A stretch of 64,000 bases of DNA from Desulfobacterales bacterium (GCA_018432925.1 JAHDSC010000018.1:1-64000), one strand, 5' to 3'. Positions 46,167 through 59,280 are shown, counted from the first letter of the stretch. A program made the numbers and translations. The notes: generated from the sequence alone by a model not told the origin.

Positions 46167-48674
46167 TTAATTCGTTTGCATCTTAAGTACCATCACTCTC
46201 CTTGCACTTTCCTCCGTGAGGTGAAAAAGGGTTTTTATAATTTCAAACGGCCGCGCAGTTTCTGCAGAACCGGACCGCATCACGATCTGGATTTTATGAG
46301 AGCTCATTAACTCAATTTTCTCGACTACCTGTTTCAAGTCGATTTTTTTCACCCGTCCTTTCTTGTTGATACGAGTAAAGAAATATTTTTCATTTTTTAA
46401 AAACCATTCTATTCTTTGTTCATCAAACAAGTCTTCATCGGATGTGACCGTATAGGTGATTGGCTTAGATTCGTTAGGCACCGGCTTCTCACCTGATAGC
46501 CGGCATTCATGCACGAATAAACCTTTCGGAAGTTGAGCATTTAAGGCTTTTGCTATCGTGTGCGGTTTTATAATGTCGGGCACGGTTACATATAAATTTT
46601 CGTCTTCGCTTTCCATACCGATGGGAAGAGAATCTTCAAAAGATATTTTCGGCATGGGATGAAAACCCTCTGAAAATTTAATAGGTATCCCGGCACGAAA
46701 CAGTGCGCGCAAAAATATGTTAACAAGTTCAAGGTGTCCGAAATATTTCGCGGAATCTCGCTTGGAAAAAGAAACCTGAACTTTGTTATATGCGCGGGAC
46801 ACGTTGCTGTTGGTTTCATATGCTTCAACGGTGTTTTCTCTGAAAGGTTCAAAAACTATCGGTTTGATGGCATTAAAATCACAGACCCCACAAGTGTTAC
46901 ATTCGCCACCCCTGCAGTCCAATGTGATTTTTCCCTCCCAAGCCTTTTCCAGCTCTTTTATTAAAAATGCCTTTGAAACTTTTACATCAATATGCTCCCA
47001 GGGAAGAGGTTCTTCGATCGCTCGTTTCCTGGTTGTAAAAAATTCGATTTCCACGCCCTCATCGCATAAGGCTTTTTGCCATAACTCGTACTTAAACCTG
47101 TCGCTCCATCCGTCAAATCTGCAACCCTTTTTGTATGCATTAACCAGTAAATGGCTGAGTCGCCGGTCGCCCCTTGCCCAGAGCCCCTCGAGTATGCTGA
47201 CTTCCGGATCATTCCATTTAAAATGAATACCCGGCATTTTCAGATTGCTCTTAAGCCATTGAATCTTTTCCTTTGATTCATCCGGCTGGATTTGAGAAGT
47301 CCATTGAAAAGGAGTATGGGGTTTAGGAATAAAGGTTGCTGCACTAACATTTATTTGGCCTTTTCGACCGCTTGTACCGCTTATTTTTCGGATTCGATCC
47401 ACAAGATCAACCAGCGCTTTCAAATCATCATCAGTTTCGCCGGGAAGTCCAATCATAAAATACAGCTTGATAACCTGCCATCCCAGCCTAAAGGCATCTT
47501 TAACCGTATCCAAAATCTCCTTTTCCGTAATGTTTTTATTTAGAATGTTTCTAAGCCTCTGACTTCCCGCTTCAGGCGCAATGGTAAAACCGGTCTTCCG
47601 GACTTTCTTCACCAGATTCATGATTTTCGGCGTCAGTGTTCCGGCGCGAAGCGAAGGCAAGGAAACCGCAATATGTTTTGGCTCACATGGTACCATCAGC
47701 CTCTCCAGGAGAGGAACGATGCATCCATAGTCCCCCGTACTTAACGATAACAGCGAGATATCGCTGTAACCTGTTGCCTGGATAGCGGTTTCAAAAATAT
47801 CAAGAAGTTTTGCCGGCGACCGCTCACGAACCGGTCGGTAAATCATTCCCGCTTGGCAAAATCTGCATCCTCTTGTGCAGCCTCTGGACACCTCAAGGCG
47901 CAGACGATCATGAACCGGTTTCCCATAAGGGATTATTGGATCAACCGGAAATGGTGTTGCATCCAAATCTTCCACAATTCTCCTCGTAACCGATTGATAA
48001 TTTGAAAGCTTCGGTATAAGGGTCTGGAAACCAAATTGATCAAATTGGGGCGTGAAAAAAGCCGGTATATAAACCCCTTCAATTTCCGACCACATTTTCA
48101 AAAGCGTTTCTTTGTCGCCAAAATTTTCACGCCATTTGATGAAGGTGTTTGACAATTCCAATATCGCCGTTTCTCCGTCTCCAACCAAAATCGCATCAAA
48201 AAAATCGGCAAAAGGCTCCGGATTGCAAGCACAGGGGCCGCCCGCAATAATCATCGGAAAAGAAAGATTCCGCTGGGAAGCATAAAAGGGAATTTTGGCA
48301 AGATCCAGAATACCAAGCATATTCGTGAGATTAAGTTCGTACAGGAGGCTGAACCCGATGATATCGAATTTTGCAAGCGGTTTGTGTGACTCGAGCGAAA
48401 AAATCGGAAGATCATTTTTCTTCAAATAACCCTGCATGTCCATCCCCGGTGAAAATACTCTTTCAGCTGCAATCTCCGGATGATTATTTAAAATGGAATA
48501 TAATATCTGAAGGCCCAAATGAGATGTGCCGATTTCGTAAAGATCCGGAAACGCAAGGGCAACGGACAATTTAACCTTAAGGTCATCCTTTTTAACGCTG
48601 TTGATTTCGGAACCTAAATATCGGCTCGGCCGCTCAACGAGTGGCAAGATGTCTTGAATGGTTTTCATACTCAT
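46167..48674 (-). CDS. Radical SAM protein with C-terminal DUF2344 domain (TIGR03960/TIGR03936 fusion)
   Basis: 835 residues. The N-terminal half carries a B12-binding-like region (about 20-220), the radical SAM motif CTRGCRFCQAG near residue 270, and continues through GLPGETDDDLKAL. The C-terminal third (about 630-830) has SKRDSAKYFGHLELVNIFLR and KFSEGFHPMPKISFEDSLPIG, typical of the DUF2344 family. The fusion is common in Desulfobacterota, Firmicutes and relatives; the DUF2344 part is related to proteins located next to the ribosomal-protein rplU gene. A role in RNA or protein modification is plausible but unproven. A Cys cluster (CRGGECNTCGVCDF) lies between the two parts. Confidence 0.9.
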   Translation of the reverse strand: MSMKTIQDILPLVERPSRYLGSEINSVKKDDLKVKLSVALAFPDLYEIGTSHLGLQILYSILNNHPEIAAERVFSPGMDMQGYLKKNDLPIFSLESHKPLAKFDIIGFSLLYELNLTNMLGILDLAKIPFYASQRNLSFPMIIAGGPCACNPEPFADFFDAILVGDGETAILELSNTFIKWRENFGDKETLLKMWSEIEGVYIPAFFTPQFDQFGFQTLIPKLSNYQSVTRRIVEDLDATPFPVDPIIPYGKPVHDRLRLEVSRGCTRGCRFCQAGMIYRPVRERSPAKLLDIFETAIQATGYSDISLLSLSTGDYGCIVPLLERLMVPCEPKHIAVSLPSLRAGTLTPKIMNLVKKVRKTGFTIAPEAGSQRLRNILNKNITEKEILDTVKDAFRLGWQVIKLYFMIGLPGETDDDLKALVDLVDRIRKISGTSGRKGQINVSAATFIPKPHTPFQWTSQIQPDESKEKIQWLKSNLKMPGIHFKWNDPEVSILEGLWARGDRRLSHLLVNAYKKGCRFDGWSDRFKYELWQKALCDEGVEIEFFTTRKRAIEEPLPWEHIDVKVSKAFLIKELEKAWEGKITLDCRGGECNTCGVCDFNAIKPIVFEPFRENTVEAYETNSNVSRAYNKVQVSFSKRDSAKYFGHLELVNIFLRALFRAGIPIKFSEGFHPMPKISFEDSLPIGMESEDENLYVTVPDIIKPHTIAKALNAQLPKGLFVHECRLSGEKPVPNESKPITYTVTSDEDLFDEQRIEWFLKNEKYFFTRINKKGRVKKIDLKQVVEKIELMSSHKIQIVMRSGSAETARPFEIIKTLFHLTEESARRVMVLKMQTN

Positions 48675-48751
48675 GATATATTTTCTTGAGAAAATGGGTT
48701 AGGTCATGGCCGGAAAAATCGATTTGAAAAGAAAAATCTCTTAAAATTTAA

Positions 48752-50167
48752 ATGTTAAAGCTAATATCACATTTCAACAAAAAAATAACGATTTCAATAA
48801 CTAGCTTTTATTCTTTTTTTACCATTATTTTTTTTGTACCTTCTGTTGCCCTCGGTGTGGAATATAACCGTGAAAATGCCGTTGTAAAAGCGGTTCGAAA
48901 GGTGAGCCCCGCAGTTGTTAATATAAGCTTGGAATATGAAGTAAAACAACACGTTAATCCATTTTCTGGATTCGGCATGGATCCATTCTTTGATTCCTTT
49001 TTTAAAGACTTCTTCGATCCCGGTTCGGAACGAAGACATAAAACAACCAGCCTGGGATCAGGTGTCATCATTGATGGTGAACGGGGTTTTATTCTTACAA
49101 ATTCACATGTTATTACCAGATCCGCAAAAATCAAGGTGGTTTTGAAAGACGAGCGTGACTTTGAAACCCGCATTGTGGGTGCCGACCCTGATTCCGATCT
49201 TGCAGTGTTGCGCGTTGATTCACAAACACCGCTTCCTGCGATTAGCATGGGTAATTCCGATGATCTTATGATTGGTGAGACCGTGATCGCTATCGGCAAT
49301 CCTTTCGGCTTTTCGAACACCGTCACGACCGGCGTCATAAGCGCCCTGAACCGCAGTCTTAGAACCGAGGACAGAGAATATCATGATTTTATTCAGACTG
49401 ACGCTTCCATTAACCCCGGAAACAGTGGAGGTCCCCTTCTTAACATAAACGGAGAGCTGATCGGAATCAATACCGCAATATATGCAAAAGCCCAAGGAAT
49501 CGGGTTTGCTATACCTATCAATAAGGCGAAAAAAATTATATCGGATTTAATCAAATATGGAGAGGTCGTCCCCGCATGGATCGGTATTACGGTCCGGGAA
49601 CTGGATCCAGGGATGGCCCACTACCTGAAATTATCTTCATATAAAGGCCTCGTTGTCAAAGAAGTTGAACCAACCAGTCCCGCTCACAAAGAAGGAATTT
49701 TAAAGGGAGACATCCTTTTTTCAATCGATGGCCGAAAAATCATATCCGTTAAAGACTACCAGACGGTAATGAAGGAATTTACAGCCGGTGACAAATTAAA
49801 CTTGGAAATATTTCGAAACGGCAAACGAAATATAGTTACGATAACATCCGATGTGTTTCCCTTAGATTTATCGCAGGACCTTGCATACAAGCTTCTCGGG
49901 ATAAAAGTGGAAGATTTGACAAGTGATAACCCTCTCAAATATAAAACCAAACTGGAAGAAGGGGCCGCTATTTCGGAAATTAACAGCCGGTCTTATCTTG
50001 CCCGAATCGGAGTAAAAACCGGAGACATCATACGACAACTGGATGACATTCGAATCAATAACACGATGGATTTTAAGAAGGCAATTATAAAATACCGCCA
50101 AAAGCCATCCGTGGTTATTCTTTTACAACGGGGAGATGAAGGATATTATATCACCGTAAAGCTATAA
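48752..50167 (+). CDS. DegQ/HtrA-type periplasmic serine protease
   Basis: 471 residues. A signal segment (ITSFYSFFTIIFFVPSVALG) precedes a trypsin-like domain with catalytic His 119 (TNSHVI), Asp 149 (DPDSDLAVL) and Ser 225 (NPGNSGGPL), then two PDZ domains (about 275-370 and 385-470). The loop before the protease domain contains VNPFSGFGMDPFFDSFFKDF, as in DegP/DegQ proteins. It degrades or chaperones misfolded envelope proteins. Its start is divergent from the radical SAM gene, with 77 bases between them. Confidence 0.95.
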   Translation: MLKLISHFNKKITISITSFYSFFTIIFFVPSVALGVEYNRENAVVKAVRKVSPAVVNISLEYEVKQHVNPFSGFGMDPFFDSFFKDFFDPGSERRHKTTSLGSGVIIDGERGFILTNSHVITRSAKIKVVLKDERDFETRIVGADPDSDLAVLRVDSQTPLPAISMGNSDDLMIGETVIAIGNPFGFSNTVTTGVISALNRSLRTEDREYHDFIQTDASINPGNSGGPLLNINGELIGINTAIYAKAQGIGFAIPINKAKKIISDLIKYGEVVPAWIGITVRELDPGMAHYLKLSSYKGLVVKEVEPTSPAHKEGILKGDILFSIDGRKIISVKDYQTVMKEFTAGDKLNLEIFRNGKRNIVTITSDVFPLDLSQDLAYKLLGIKVEDLTSDNPLKYKTKLEEGAAISEINSRSYLARIGVKTGDIIRQLDDIRINNTMDFKKAIIKYRQKPSVVILLQRGDEGYYITVKL

Positions 50168-50344
50168 AGAAGAGCCTTGCCGGGCGATGAGGATTTTTTG
50201 CTCAGTTGCGACCTAATTTTCGATCCCGCGGGTTAATATTTTTTCCTTAACCATATTTGTGCCGGATGCACAGGTGTAGGCATTCGGCAATACTCCTTAT
50301 TGTCCGAGTCAGCGAATATCGTATATTGGAAATCGTTTTAAAGT

Positions 50345-50465
50345 GAAACTCCCCGCCTTAAAAGGCGGGGCTTCTTGAAAAGGGCAAGGCGGGGGATTGC
50401 ATCCCCCATACTCCTGCACCGCATTCATCCCCGCCATAAATGGCGGGGTATTCTGCGGGAGTTTC
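50345..50465. repeat. Palindromic intergenic element (121 bp)
   Basis: Perfect 9-bp inverted ends, GAAACTCCC (50345-50353) and GGGAGTTTC (50457-50465), enclose three hairpins: CCCCGCCTTAAAAGGCGGGG (50351-50370), GGGGGAT/ATCCCCC (50391-50407) and CCCCGCCATAAATGGCGGGG (50429-50448). It occupies the degQ-asnS gap and resembles REP/BIME or miniature element organisation. No coding capacity is seen. Confidence 0.8.
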
Positions 50466-50496
50466 ATAAAACTTAATTGAATGACAGGAAGCCGGC

Positions 50497-51879
50497 GTGA
50501 ACCGAACGAAAATATTACGACTTATACAATCAGACACTCCTATGAATGCCGTTTGCATAACAGGATGGGTCCGAACCAAGCGAGATTCAAAAGAATTTTC
50601 TTTTATCGAAGTAAATGATGGATCATGCCTGAAAAACATGCAGGTGATCGCTGGCAATACTCTATCCAATTACGACGATATTAAGAGACTTAAAACCGGA
50701 TCTGCTGTCACTGTGACCGGTAACATGGTGGCATCGCAAGGAAAAGGACAGAAATGGGAAATTCAGGCTGATCGGTTACATATCATCAGCCTGACGGATG
50801 ATTCGTATCCTTTGCAAAAAAAACGCCATAGTGACGAGTTCTTGAGAGATCTTGCTCATCTGAGACCCAGGACCAATAAATACGGAGCCCTATTTCGCAT
50901 CCGATCGGAGCTTTCGTATGCCGTGCACAAGTTTTTCAGGGACAGGGGTTTCATTCATATCCATACTCCTATTATTACCGGTTTAGACTGCGAGGGAGCC
51001 GGAGAATTGTTTAAAGTCACAACCCTTGATCTTGAGAATCTTCAAAAAAAATGCGGGAAAATAGACTATACTGTTGATTTTTTTGGAAAAGAGGCAAATC
51101 TAACGGTTTCCGGTCAATTATCAGCTGAAATGTTTGCCTTAGCCTTGGGGGATGTTTACACATTCGGCCCGACATTTAGAGCAGAAAACTCAAATACCAG
51201 AAGACATGCTGCCGAGTTCTGGATGGTTGAACCGGAGATGGCATTTTGTGACTTGGAAGGGGACATGGCCCTCTCCGAAGAAATGGTAAAGTATCTGACG
51301 GCTTATATATTGAATACATGCCAAGAGGATCTGGAAATCTTCACCAAGTTCGTGGACAAAAGCCTCCTTTCGACTTTGGAAAACATTGCCAATTCCGACT
51401 ATATCCGGTTGCCCTATGAAACCTCGATAGAAATTTTAAAACGATCTGGAAAATCTTTTGAATACCCGATTGATTTTGGGAAGGACCTCCAGTCCGAACA
51501 CGAGAGGTATCTCACCGAGCAATATTTTAAAAAACCCGTAATTATTTTTAATTTTCCCAAAGAGACAAAACCATTTTACATGAGATTAAACGATGATCTC
51601 AAGACCGTGGCGGCAATGGACGTTCTTGTACCGGGTATCGGGGAAATAATCGGAGGGAGCCAGCGTGAGGAAAGATTGGATATATTGGAATCAAGAATGC
51701 AGGAAATGAATCTGTCTCAAGAAAAATACTGGTGGTATATGGATTCTCGAAAATTTGGCTCGGTTCCTCATAGTGGTTTTGGCCTTGGATTTGAACGCTT
51801 GTTGATGCTTTTAACAGGAGTGAGTAATATCAGAGATGTCATACCCTTTCCCCGAACACCGAACAGCATAGAATTTTAG
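50497..51879 (+). CDS. asnS: Asparagine--tRNA ligase
   Basis: 460 residues from a GTG start. The N-terminal OB domain (about 15-105, CITGWVRTKRDSKEFSFIEV) and class II core are complete: motif 2 FGPTFRAENSNTRRHAAEFW followed by MVEPEM, and motif 3 GFGLGFERLLMLLTGVSNIRDVIPFPRTP. The family is distinguished from AspRS by the insert FKVTTLDL and by HAAEFWMVEPE. It is located after the palindromic element and ends just before gyrB on the opposite strand. Confidence 0.97.
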   Translation: MNRTKILRLIQSDTPMNAVCITGWVRTKRDSKEFSFIEVNDGSCLKNMQVIAGNTLSNYDDIKRLKTGSAVTVTGNMVASQGKGQKWEIQADRLHIISLTDDSYPLQKKRHSDEFLRDLAHLRPRTNKYGALFRIRSELSYAVHKFFRDRGFIHIHTPIITGLDCEGAGELFKVTTLDLENLQKKCGKIDYTVDFFGKEANLTVSGQLSAEMFALALGDVYTFGPTFRAENSNTRRHAAEFWMVEPEMAFCDLEGDMALSEEMVKYLTAYILNTCQEDLEIFTKFVDKSLLSTLENIANSDYIRLPYETSIEILKRSGKSFEYPIDFGKDLQSEHERYLTEQYFKKPVIIFNFPKETKPFYMRLNDDLKTVAAMDVLVPGIGEIIGGSQREERLDILESRMQEMNLSQEKYWWYMDSRKFGSVPHSGFGLGFERLLMLLTGVSNIRDVIPFPRTPNSIEF

Positions 51880-51913
51880 AAAAAGAGTTGTTTTCACCAT
51901 TGATCCTAGCGGT

Positions 51914-55467
<3,554 letters not shown>

Positions 55468-55697
55468 ATATTTTCCTTATTGTTATCTATAAATTGTAAA
55501 ATTAATAATAAGAGTTGTTGATATTGATTATAATTTTTTAACCATTAAATATTATGGAAAAATATAATGTGAGAATAACAAAAAAACATCGAAACAGATT
55601 TCTTATAAAAAGCAAGTTATAAACAATACAAAACAATCAAGGTTGAAAAATAGGCATTTATTGACAAAATATCAACGTTAAAACGAATGATCTCTAT

Positions 55698-56222
55698 TTA
55701 TTGCTGTATCCAGCGTTTCAAGGAAATTCGAATGGTATTGTTCCAGTCTATCGAAACCCTTTTATGTATAAATTGCCCATATAGGCTGTCTATCAATTGG
55801 ATTACTTTATAATAAAAAAAAGATTTTTCAATAATTGCATTTTCGATATCTTCTTTTAATTCAATTTGGCTTGAATTCGGAATCTTCAGGTTTGCGATAC
55901 TGAGGCTTTCACCCTTAACAGTAAAATTCCATTCTTGATCTCCTTCCTTGTAAGAAAGATTGAGCTCGGTTACCACAGCCCCCTTTTCCAATGACAGCAT
56001 TCCTTCCTCAAGACCTGCATCATCACCTTTTATGGTGATGGTTTCCATGCTGTCGCCGATCCTGTTTTCAAGGACAATTCGATTTCCGATTTCAAGAGAT
56101 ACACTTTCGTTTTCAGAATTTTTTAATATGTCAGGTTCGTTTTCGATAGAGTACCAGAGCCACGTCAGGAATTCATGCCCTAAAAACTTAAAACGGTTAT
56201 AGGACACAGCTACATCAAGCAT
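55698..56222 (-). CDS. RdgC-like protein, C-terminal half
   Basis: 174 residues. It aligns by eye with the second half of RdgC: the segment VSLEIGNRIVLENRIGDSMETI, EKGAVVTELNLSYKEGDQEWNFTV and SIANLKIPNS matches the beta-strand-rich core. It begins MLDVAVSYNRFKFLGHEFLT and then WLWYSIEN. It is in the same reading frame as the upstream RdgC N-half, separated only by TAA-CCG. RdgC forms a ring around DNA and affects RecA-dependent recombination. The start has only weak ribosome-binding resemblance (GGGG), which fits either coupling or nonsense splitting. Confidence 0.65.
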   Translation of the reverse strand: MLDVAVSYNRFKFLGHEFLTWLWYSIENEPDILKNSENESVSLEIGNRIVLENRIGDSMETITIKGDDAGLEEGMLSLEKGAVVTELNLSYKEGDQEWNFTVKGESLSIANLKIPNSSQIELKEDIENAIIEKSFFYYKVIQLIDSLYGQFIHKRVSIDWNNTIRISLKRWIQQ

Positions 56223-56225
56223 CGG

Positions 56226-56840
56226 TTACCCCGCAAATTTTGTTGGAGAAAGCTGAGACAAGGCATCGCGTTCCGTCGGTGAAAGACCCGCCATCAACTC
56301 CCCGAAGGTATAAGGAAAAAGCCTGATAAGGGTTAGTTTGAATGACTTTGAAAACAAGGTCTCCAGTTCTTCGTTGGGAGACTTTAGGTTTGAAAAGAAC
56401 CACAATGAAGATTCTTCATAGTTCCAGATCAAATCGTATATATTCGGCGTTGCCGGGATTCGTAATCCAAGGACTTTTGCGACACGTTCTTTAATTAATT
56501 TTTTTTCATTTTTTGATAAATAGACCTGTCCCTTTTCTGAGAGTTCTTTCTCCATTTCAATGGCGCAATATTTTTTTATCAGCTTTGAAGAAATGGTTTT
56601 CTTATCAATTCTCATTGAAAAGATAAAATGATCGCCGATTGAAAAACTGGACCCATCGAAATCAGGCTTGAAGGGATTACCGAAGGAAGTCCATCCGACA
56701 GATCTTTCAGAAACATCCTCATCGATTTCTATAATGGCATTTTTTTTAAGAGCGCCGGATACGGTTTCGATAACAGGCGCTGATAGTTTTCCCTCTACTT
56801 TATAGCGTGTGATGGATACTCTGGATGATAATAAACCCAT
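56226..56840 (-). CDS. rdgC: RdgC-like protein, N-terminal half
   Basis: 204 residues. It matches the RdgC N-half: RSVGWTSFGNPF (RdgC MGWVPPMGSH), HFIFSMRIDKKTISSKLIKK, LSKNEKKLIKERVAKVLGLR (RdgC LKKTEKDSLKDEVL), IYDLIWNYEESSLWFFSNLK and EELETLFSKSF. It ends at a TAA, after which the same frame reopens one codon later as the C-terminal half. A full RdgC is about 300 residues in E. coli; the two pieces together are about 380. It is upstream of dnaN in the same direction, placing a recombination factor beside replication genes. Confidence 0.75.
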   Translation of the reverse strand: MGLLSSRVSITRYKVEGKLSAPVIETVSGALKKNAIIEIDEDVSERSVGWTSFGNPFKPDFDGSSFSIGDHFIFSMRIDKKTISSKLIKKYCAIEMEKELSEKGQVYLSKNEKKLIKERVAKVLGLRIPATPNIYDLIWNYEESSLWFFSNLKSPNEELETLFSKSFKLTLIRLFPYTFGELMAGLSPTERDALSQLSPTKFAG

Positions 56841-57056
56841 GCTTATGTCCTATGGTACCAAAAAAATGAAGGCGAGGATAAAATCATGTTACATCTGTTA
56901 CCGGATAATCTAAATTTGATAATTATATTTTATTACCTTAGGAGTTACAAGAATTTTCTCAAAATTACCGATGACCTTTTATCTTGCCGCATTAAGGATA
57001 AGATGTTATTATTTCAAAATATTTTTAACTAAACTGACATTTGGAGATATTGGAAA

Positions 57057-58094
57057 ATGAAACTTGGATTGATTGGTCTCCCCGGATCGGGCAAAACAAC
57101 CATATTTGAAGCATTAACCCAAAATGTTTTGGATTCGTTAAACAAGAAAGAAAACCGGGTAGGAACCATAAAAGTCCCAGACAAGCGACTGGACGTACTG
57201 AGCGGGATGTATCAACCGAAAAAAACCACAAATGCACAGGTAGAATATTTTCTGCCGGGTATGATGGATAAAAATAAAGATAAAACGAAAGATCCGACCG
57301 GATGGATCCAAATCCGAGAATGTGATGCCCTTATCCATGTTATCAGAAATTTTGGGATATACGGTTCTGAAAAACCCTCTCCCCGCAAAGACTTTCAGGA
57401 AATCGACATGGAACTGATTCTTGCGGACCTCATTGTTGTTGAAAAGCGCTTGGAACGCCTAAAACTGGACCGAAAAAGGGGGAAAAAAACCGATCAGGAG
57501 GAGTTTCCGATTCTCAAAGAATGTCTTGAAACCCTTGAAAATGAAATTCCTCTGCGAAAGAATAAAGAGCTGGCCGATTCTCATCTTTTGAGGGGTTATG
57601 CTTTTCTTTCCGCTAAACCAATGCTTGTCCTTTTTAACAACGATGATGAGAACAACAGCATACCGGATAATACGAACAGTTTAACATCTACGGAAAATTG
57701 CGGCATTATAAGGGGAAAACTCGAACATGAGCTTGCTCAGATGACAAGTGAAGATGCACAGGATTTCCTTAAAGAGTTTAACATCGCTTCATCCGCTAGA
57801 GACAGGGTTATTCATCAATCTTATAAAATTTTAGGTTTGATATCTTTTTTTACGGTTGGTCCAGATGAAGTGAAGGCATGGACTATAAAAAAGGGGACCA
57901 GCGCCGTTGATGCTGCAGGGGCGATTCATTCGGATATCAAAAAGGGTTTCATCTGTGCAGAGGTTCTATCTTATGAGGACTTGATGAATGCAGGCTCTTA
58001 CCAGGAGGCGAAGAAAAAAGGTACCGTCAGACTGGAAGGGAAAACCTACGATGTGCTGGATGGTGACATAATAAATTTTCGTTTTAACATTTGA
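57057..58094 (+). CDS. ychF: YchF/Obg-related GTPase/ATPase with TGS domain
   Basis: 345 residues. Walker A GLPGSGKTTIFEAL (about 6-19), the KVPDKRLDVLSGMYQPKKTTNAQV segment, a helical region, and a C-terminal TGS-like domain ending EGKTYDVLDGDIINFRFNI resemble YchF/Ola1. It is smaller than standard YchF (363) and lacks the usual NKxD/NxxE G4 motif: the equivalent LVLFNNDDEN is atypical. This family prefers ATP and is redox- and stress-linked in E. coli. Confidence in the exact subfamily is moderate. Confidence 0.82.
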   Translation: MKLGLIGLPGSGKTTIFEALTQNVLDSLNKKENRVGTIKVPDKRLDVLSGMYQPKKTTNAQVEYFLPGMMDKNKDKTKDPTGWIQIRECDALIHVIRNFGIYGSEKPSPRKDFQEIDMELILADLIVVEKRLERLKLDRKRGKKTDQEEFPILKECLETLENEIPLRKNKELADSHLLRGYAFLSAKPMLVLFNNDDENNSIPDNTNSLTSTENCGIIRGKLEHELAQMTSEDAQDFLKEFNIASSARDRVIHQSYKILGLISFFTVGPDEVKAWTIKKGTSAVDAAGAIHSDIKKGFICAEVLSYEDLMNAGSYQEAKKKGTVRLEGKTYDVLDGDIINFRFNI

Positions 58095-58120
58095 TAAGTC
58101 ACTTCAAGAAATGTGCATGG

Positions 58121-58147
58121 CTGCCATCCAGGGAGATGGCAGTTTTC
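58121..58147 (+). terminator. Rho-independent terminator after ychF
   Basis: CTGCCATC and GATGGCAG form an 8-bp stem around CAGGGA, followed by TTTTC. It lies 27 bases after the ychF stop. Confidence 0.8.
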
Positions 58148-58321
58148 ATTCCAAACGGCTTCTTATTTTCATGTAAACAATCCCTTGTCTTGCTGCAATT
58201 GCATGGAAGAATATAAGAATTGTTTTTTTATATTCAATTTGTGCCTATTCCTGTGATTTCGGTCACCTGGTATGAAACCACTTTGCAATACAGATCCTTT
58301 ATGAAAAGTATGAGGCGAGTA

Positions 58322-58341
58322 CCCCGCCTTTTAAGGCGGGG
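58322..58341. repeat. Second copy of the GC-rich palindrome
   Basis: CCCCGCCTTTTAAGGCGGGG is the exact reverse complement of the 20-base hairpin at 50351-50370. It stands in the gap between ychF and the convergent cyclic-nucleotide-binding gene. Only this hairpin, not the rest of the 121-bp element, is repeated. Confidence 0.85.
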
Positions 58342-58373
58342 ATAATTTATTCAGGGCGGGAGCGCTTTGACCT

Positions 58374-58922
58374 TCATGAGGTCGCGGTTTGATTGTAAGC
58401 GGAATATCCAACCGGTTTGCCACCCGTTTCCTTCAATAATCTTTTGGCGATTCGTTTCGATTGAATGAGTTCATCATTGGTTAAACGCAGCCGGGCAGAT
58501 ACATATTCGGCGAACATCCGATAGAGCAATAGCAAAAAGTTTGCCTTTTCATCTTCCGAGCCAAGTCGGTTTGTTGCCGAGGTATCAACCGCAAGGCATA
58601 CTATCTTTCCTTCTGCATAAACCGATGCAGATCTTCCCAAACCGTCAAGTATTCTCATTTCACCGAAAATCTCTCCTATTTTATCGAAAATGCCGATTTC
58701 AACCTTTTCTTTTTCCACCCGTATTTTACCGGATAAGAGAAAGAAAAGCCATGGATCCATATCTCCCTCTTTTATAATGAGTTCTCCATGTGAATATTCT
58801 CTTATCTTGCTGAGCCGAAGCAGTTGTCGAAGACTCTTTGTTTCGAAATTTTTCAATGGGGGAATCGATAAGAGCTTTTGAATGTTTTGAATGTTATCTT
58901 TAAGAAACTTGGATTCAATCAT
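58374..58922 (-). CDS. Cyclic-nucleotide-binding domain protein
   Basis: 182 residues. It is a single CNB domain (about 20-150): LSKIREYSHGELIIKEGDMD followed by PWLFFLLSGKIRVEKEKVEIGIFDKIGEIFGEMRILDGLGRSASVYAEGKIVCLAVD. The phosphate-binding cassette GEMRILDGLGRSASVYA carries the FGE...RSAS pattern. No helix-turn-helix follows; the C-terminal 40 residues are basic. It may be a stand-alone ligand sensor rather than a CRP-type transcription factor. It is next to the AAA+ and signalling genes. Confidence 0.88.
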   Translation of the reverse strand: MIESKFLKDNIQNIQKLLSIPPLKNFETKSLRQLLRLSKIREYSHGELIIKEGDMDPWLFFLLSGKIRVEKEKVEIGIFDKIGEIFGEMRILDGLGRSASVYAEGKIVCLAVDTSATNRLGSEDEKANFLLLLYRMFAEYVSARLRLTNDELIQSKRIAKRLLKETGGKPVGYSAYNQTATS

Positions 58923-59280
58923 GCTGACCTCTTATAAAGAAAAACATTTCCGTGTTTGGATATTCGATATTTCTGATCGTGCGGTTTCCCTTGGTGGAAC
59001 CGCAATTGATATTAAAATTGGAGGCCCGTTTCGTTTCGAAGGGCCTTATAAAAGCGTATGCTTGGAAACGTACAAAATTGGCCTTTACATTTTATATCGG
59101 GAAATACCGTAAAGAAGATAAGGATAAATTAACGCCGGAATCGGAAATTCTCGAGTTTTTATATCATGGATTCTTTCTTTTCGTTCGACATGAAAAACGC
59201 ATTGAAGGTTGGAACGGCTTTTCAGTTGCTCTTTATCTGGTTTGAAAGCCATTTTCATGGAATTGAAATATAATTTCGTT
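58923..59280. other. Intergenic region between CNB protein and AAA+ gene
   Basis: 358 bases without a supported gene. Plus-strand frames of 60-97 codons have no family resemblance, and nothing recognisable is seen on the minus strand. It could contain the promoter for the CNB gene. Confidence 0.4.

Noticed and set aside
55468-55697. AT-rich gap upstream of dnaN as a possible replication origin
   Set aside because: Only poor DnaA-box-like sequences (two mismatches each) are visible and no dnaA is adjacent. AT-richness and nearby origin genes are not enough; GC skew is needed.
58952-59245. 97-codon plus-strand frame after the CNB gene
   Set aside because: No ribosome binding site, no recognisable domain, and no conservation signal visible by eye.
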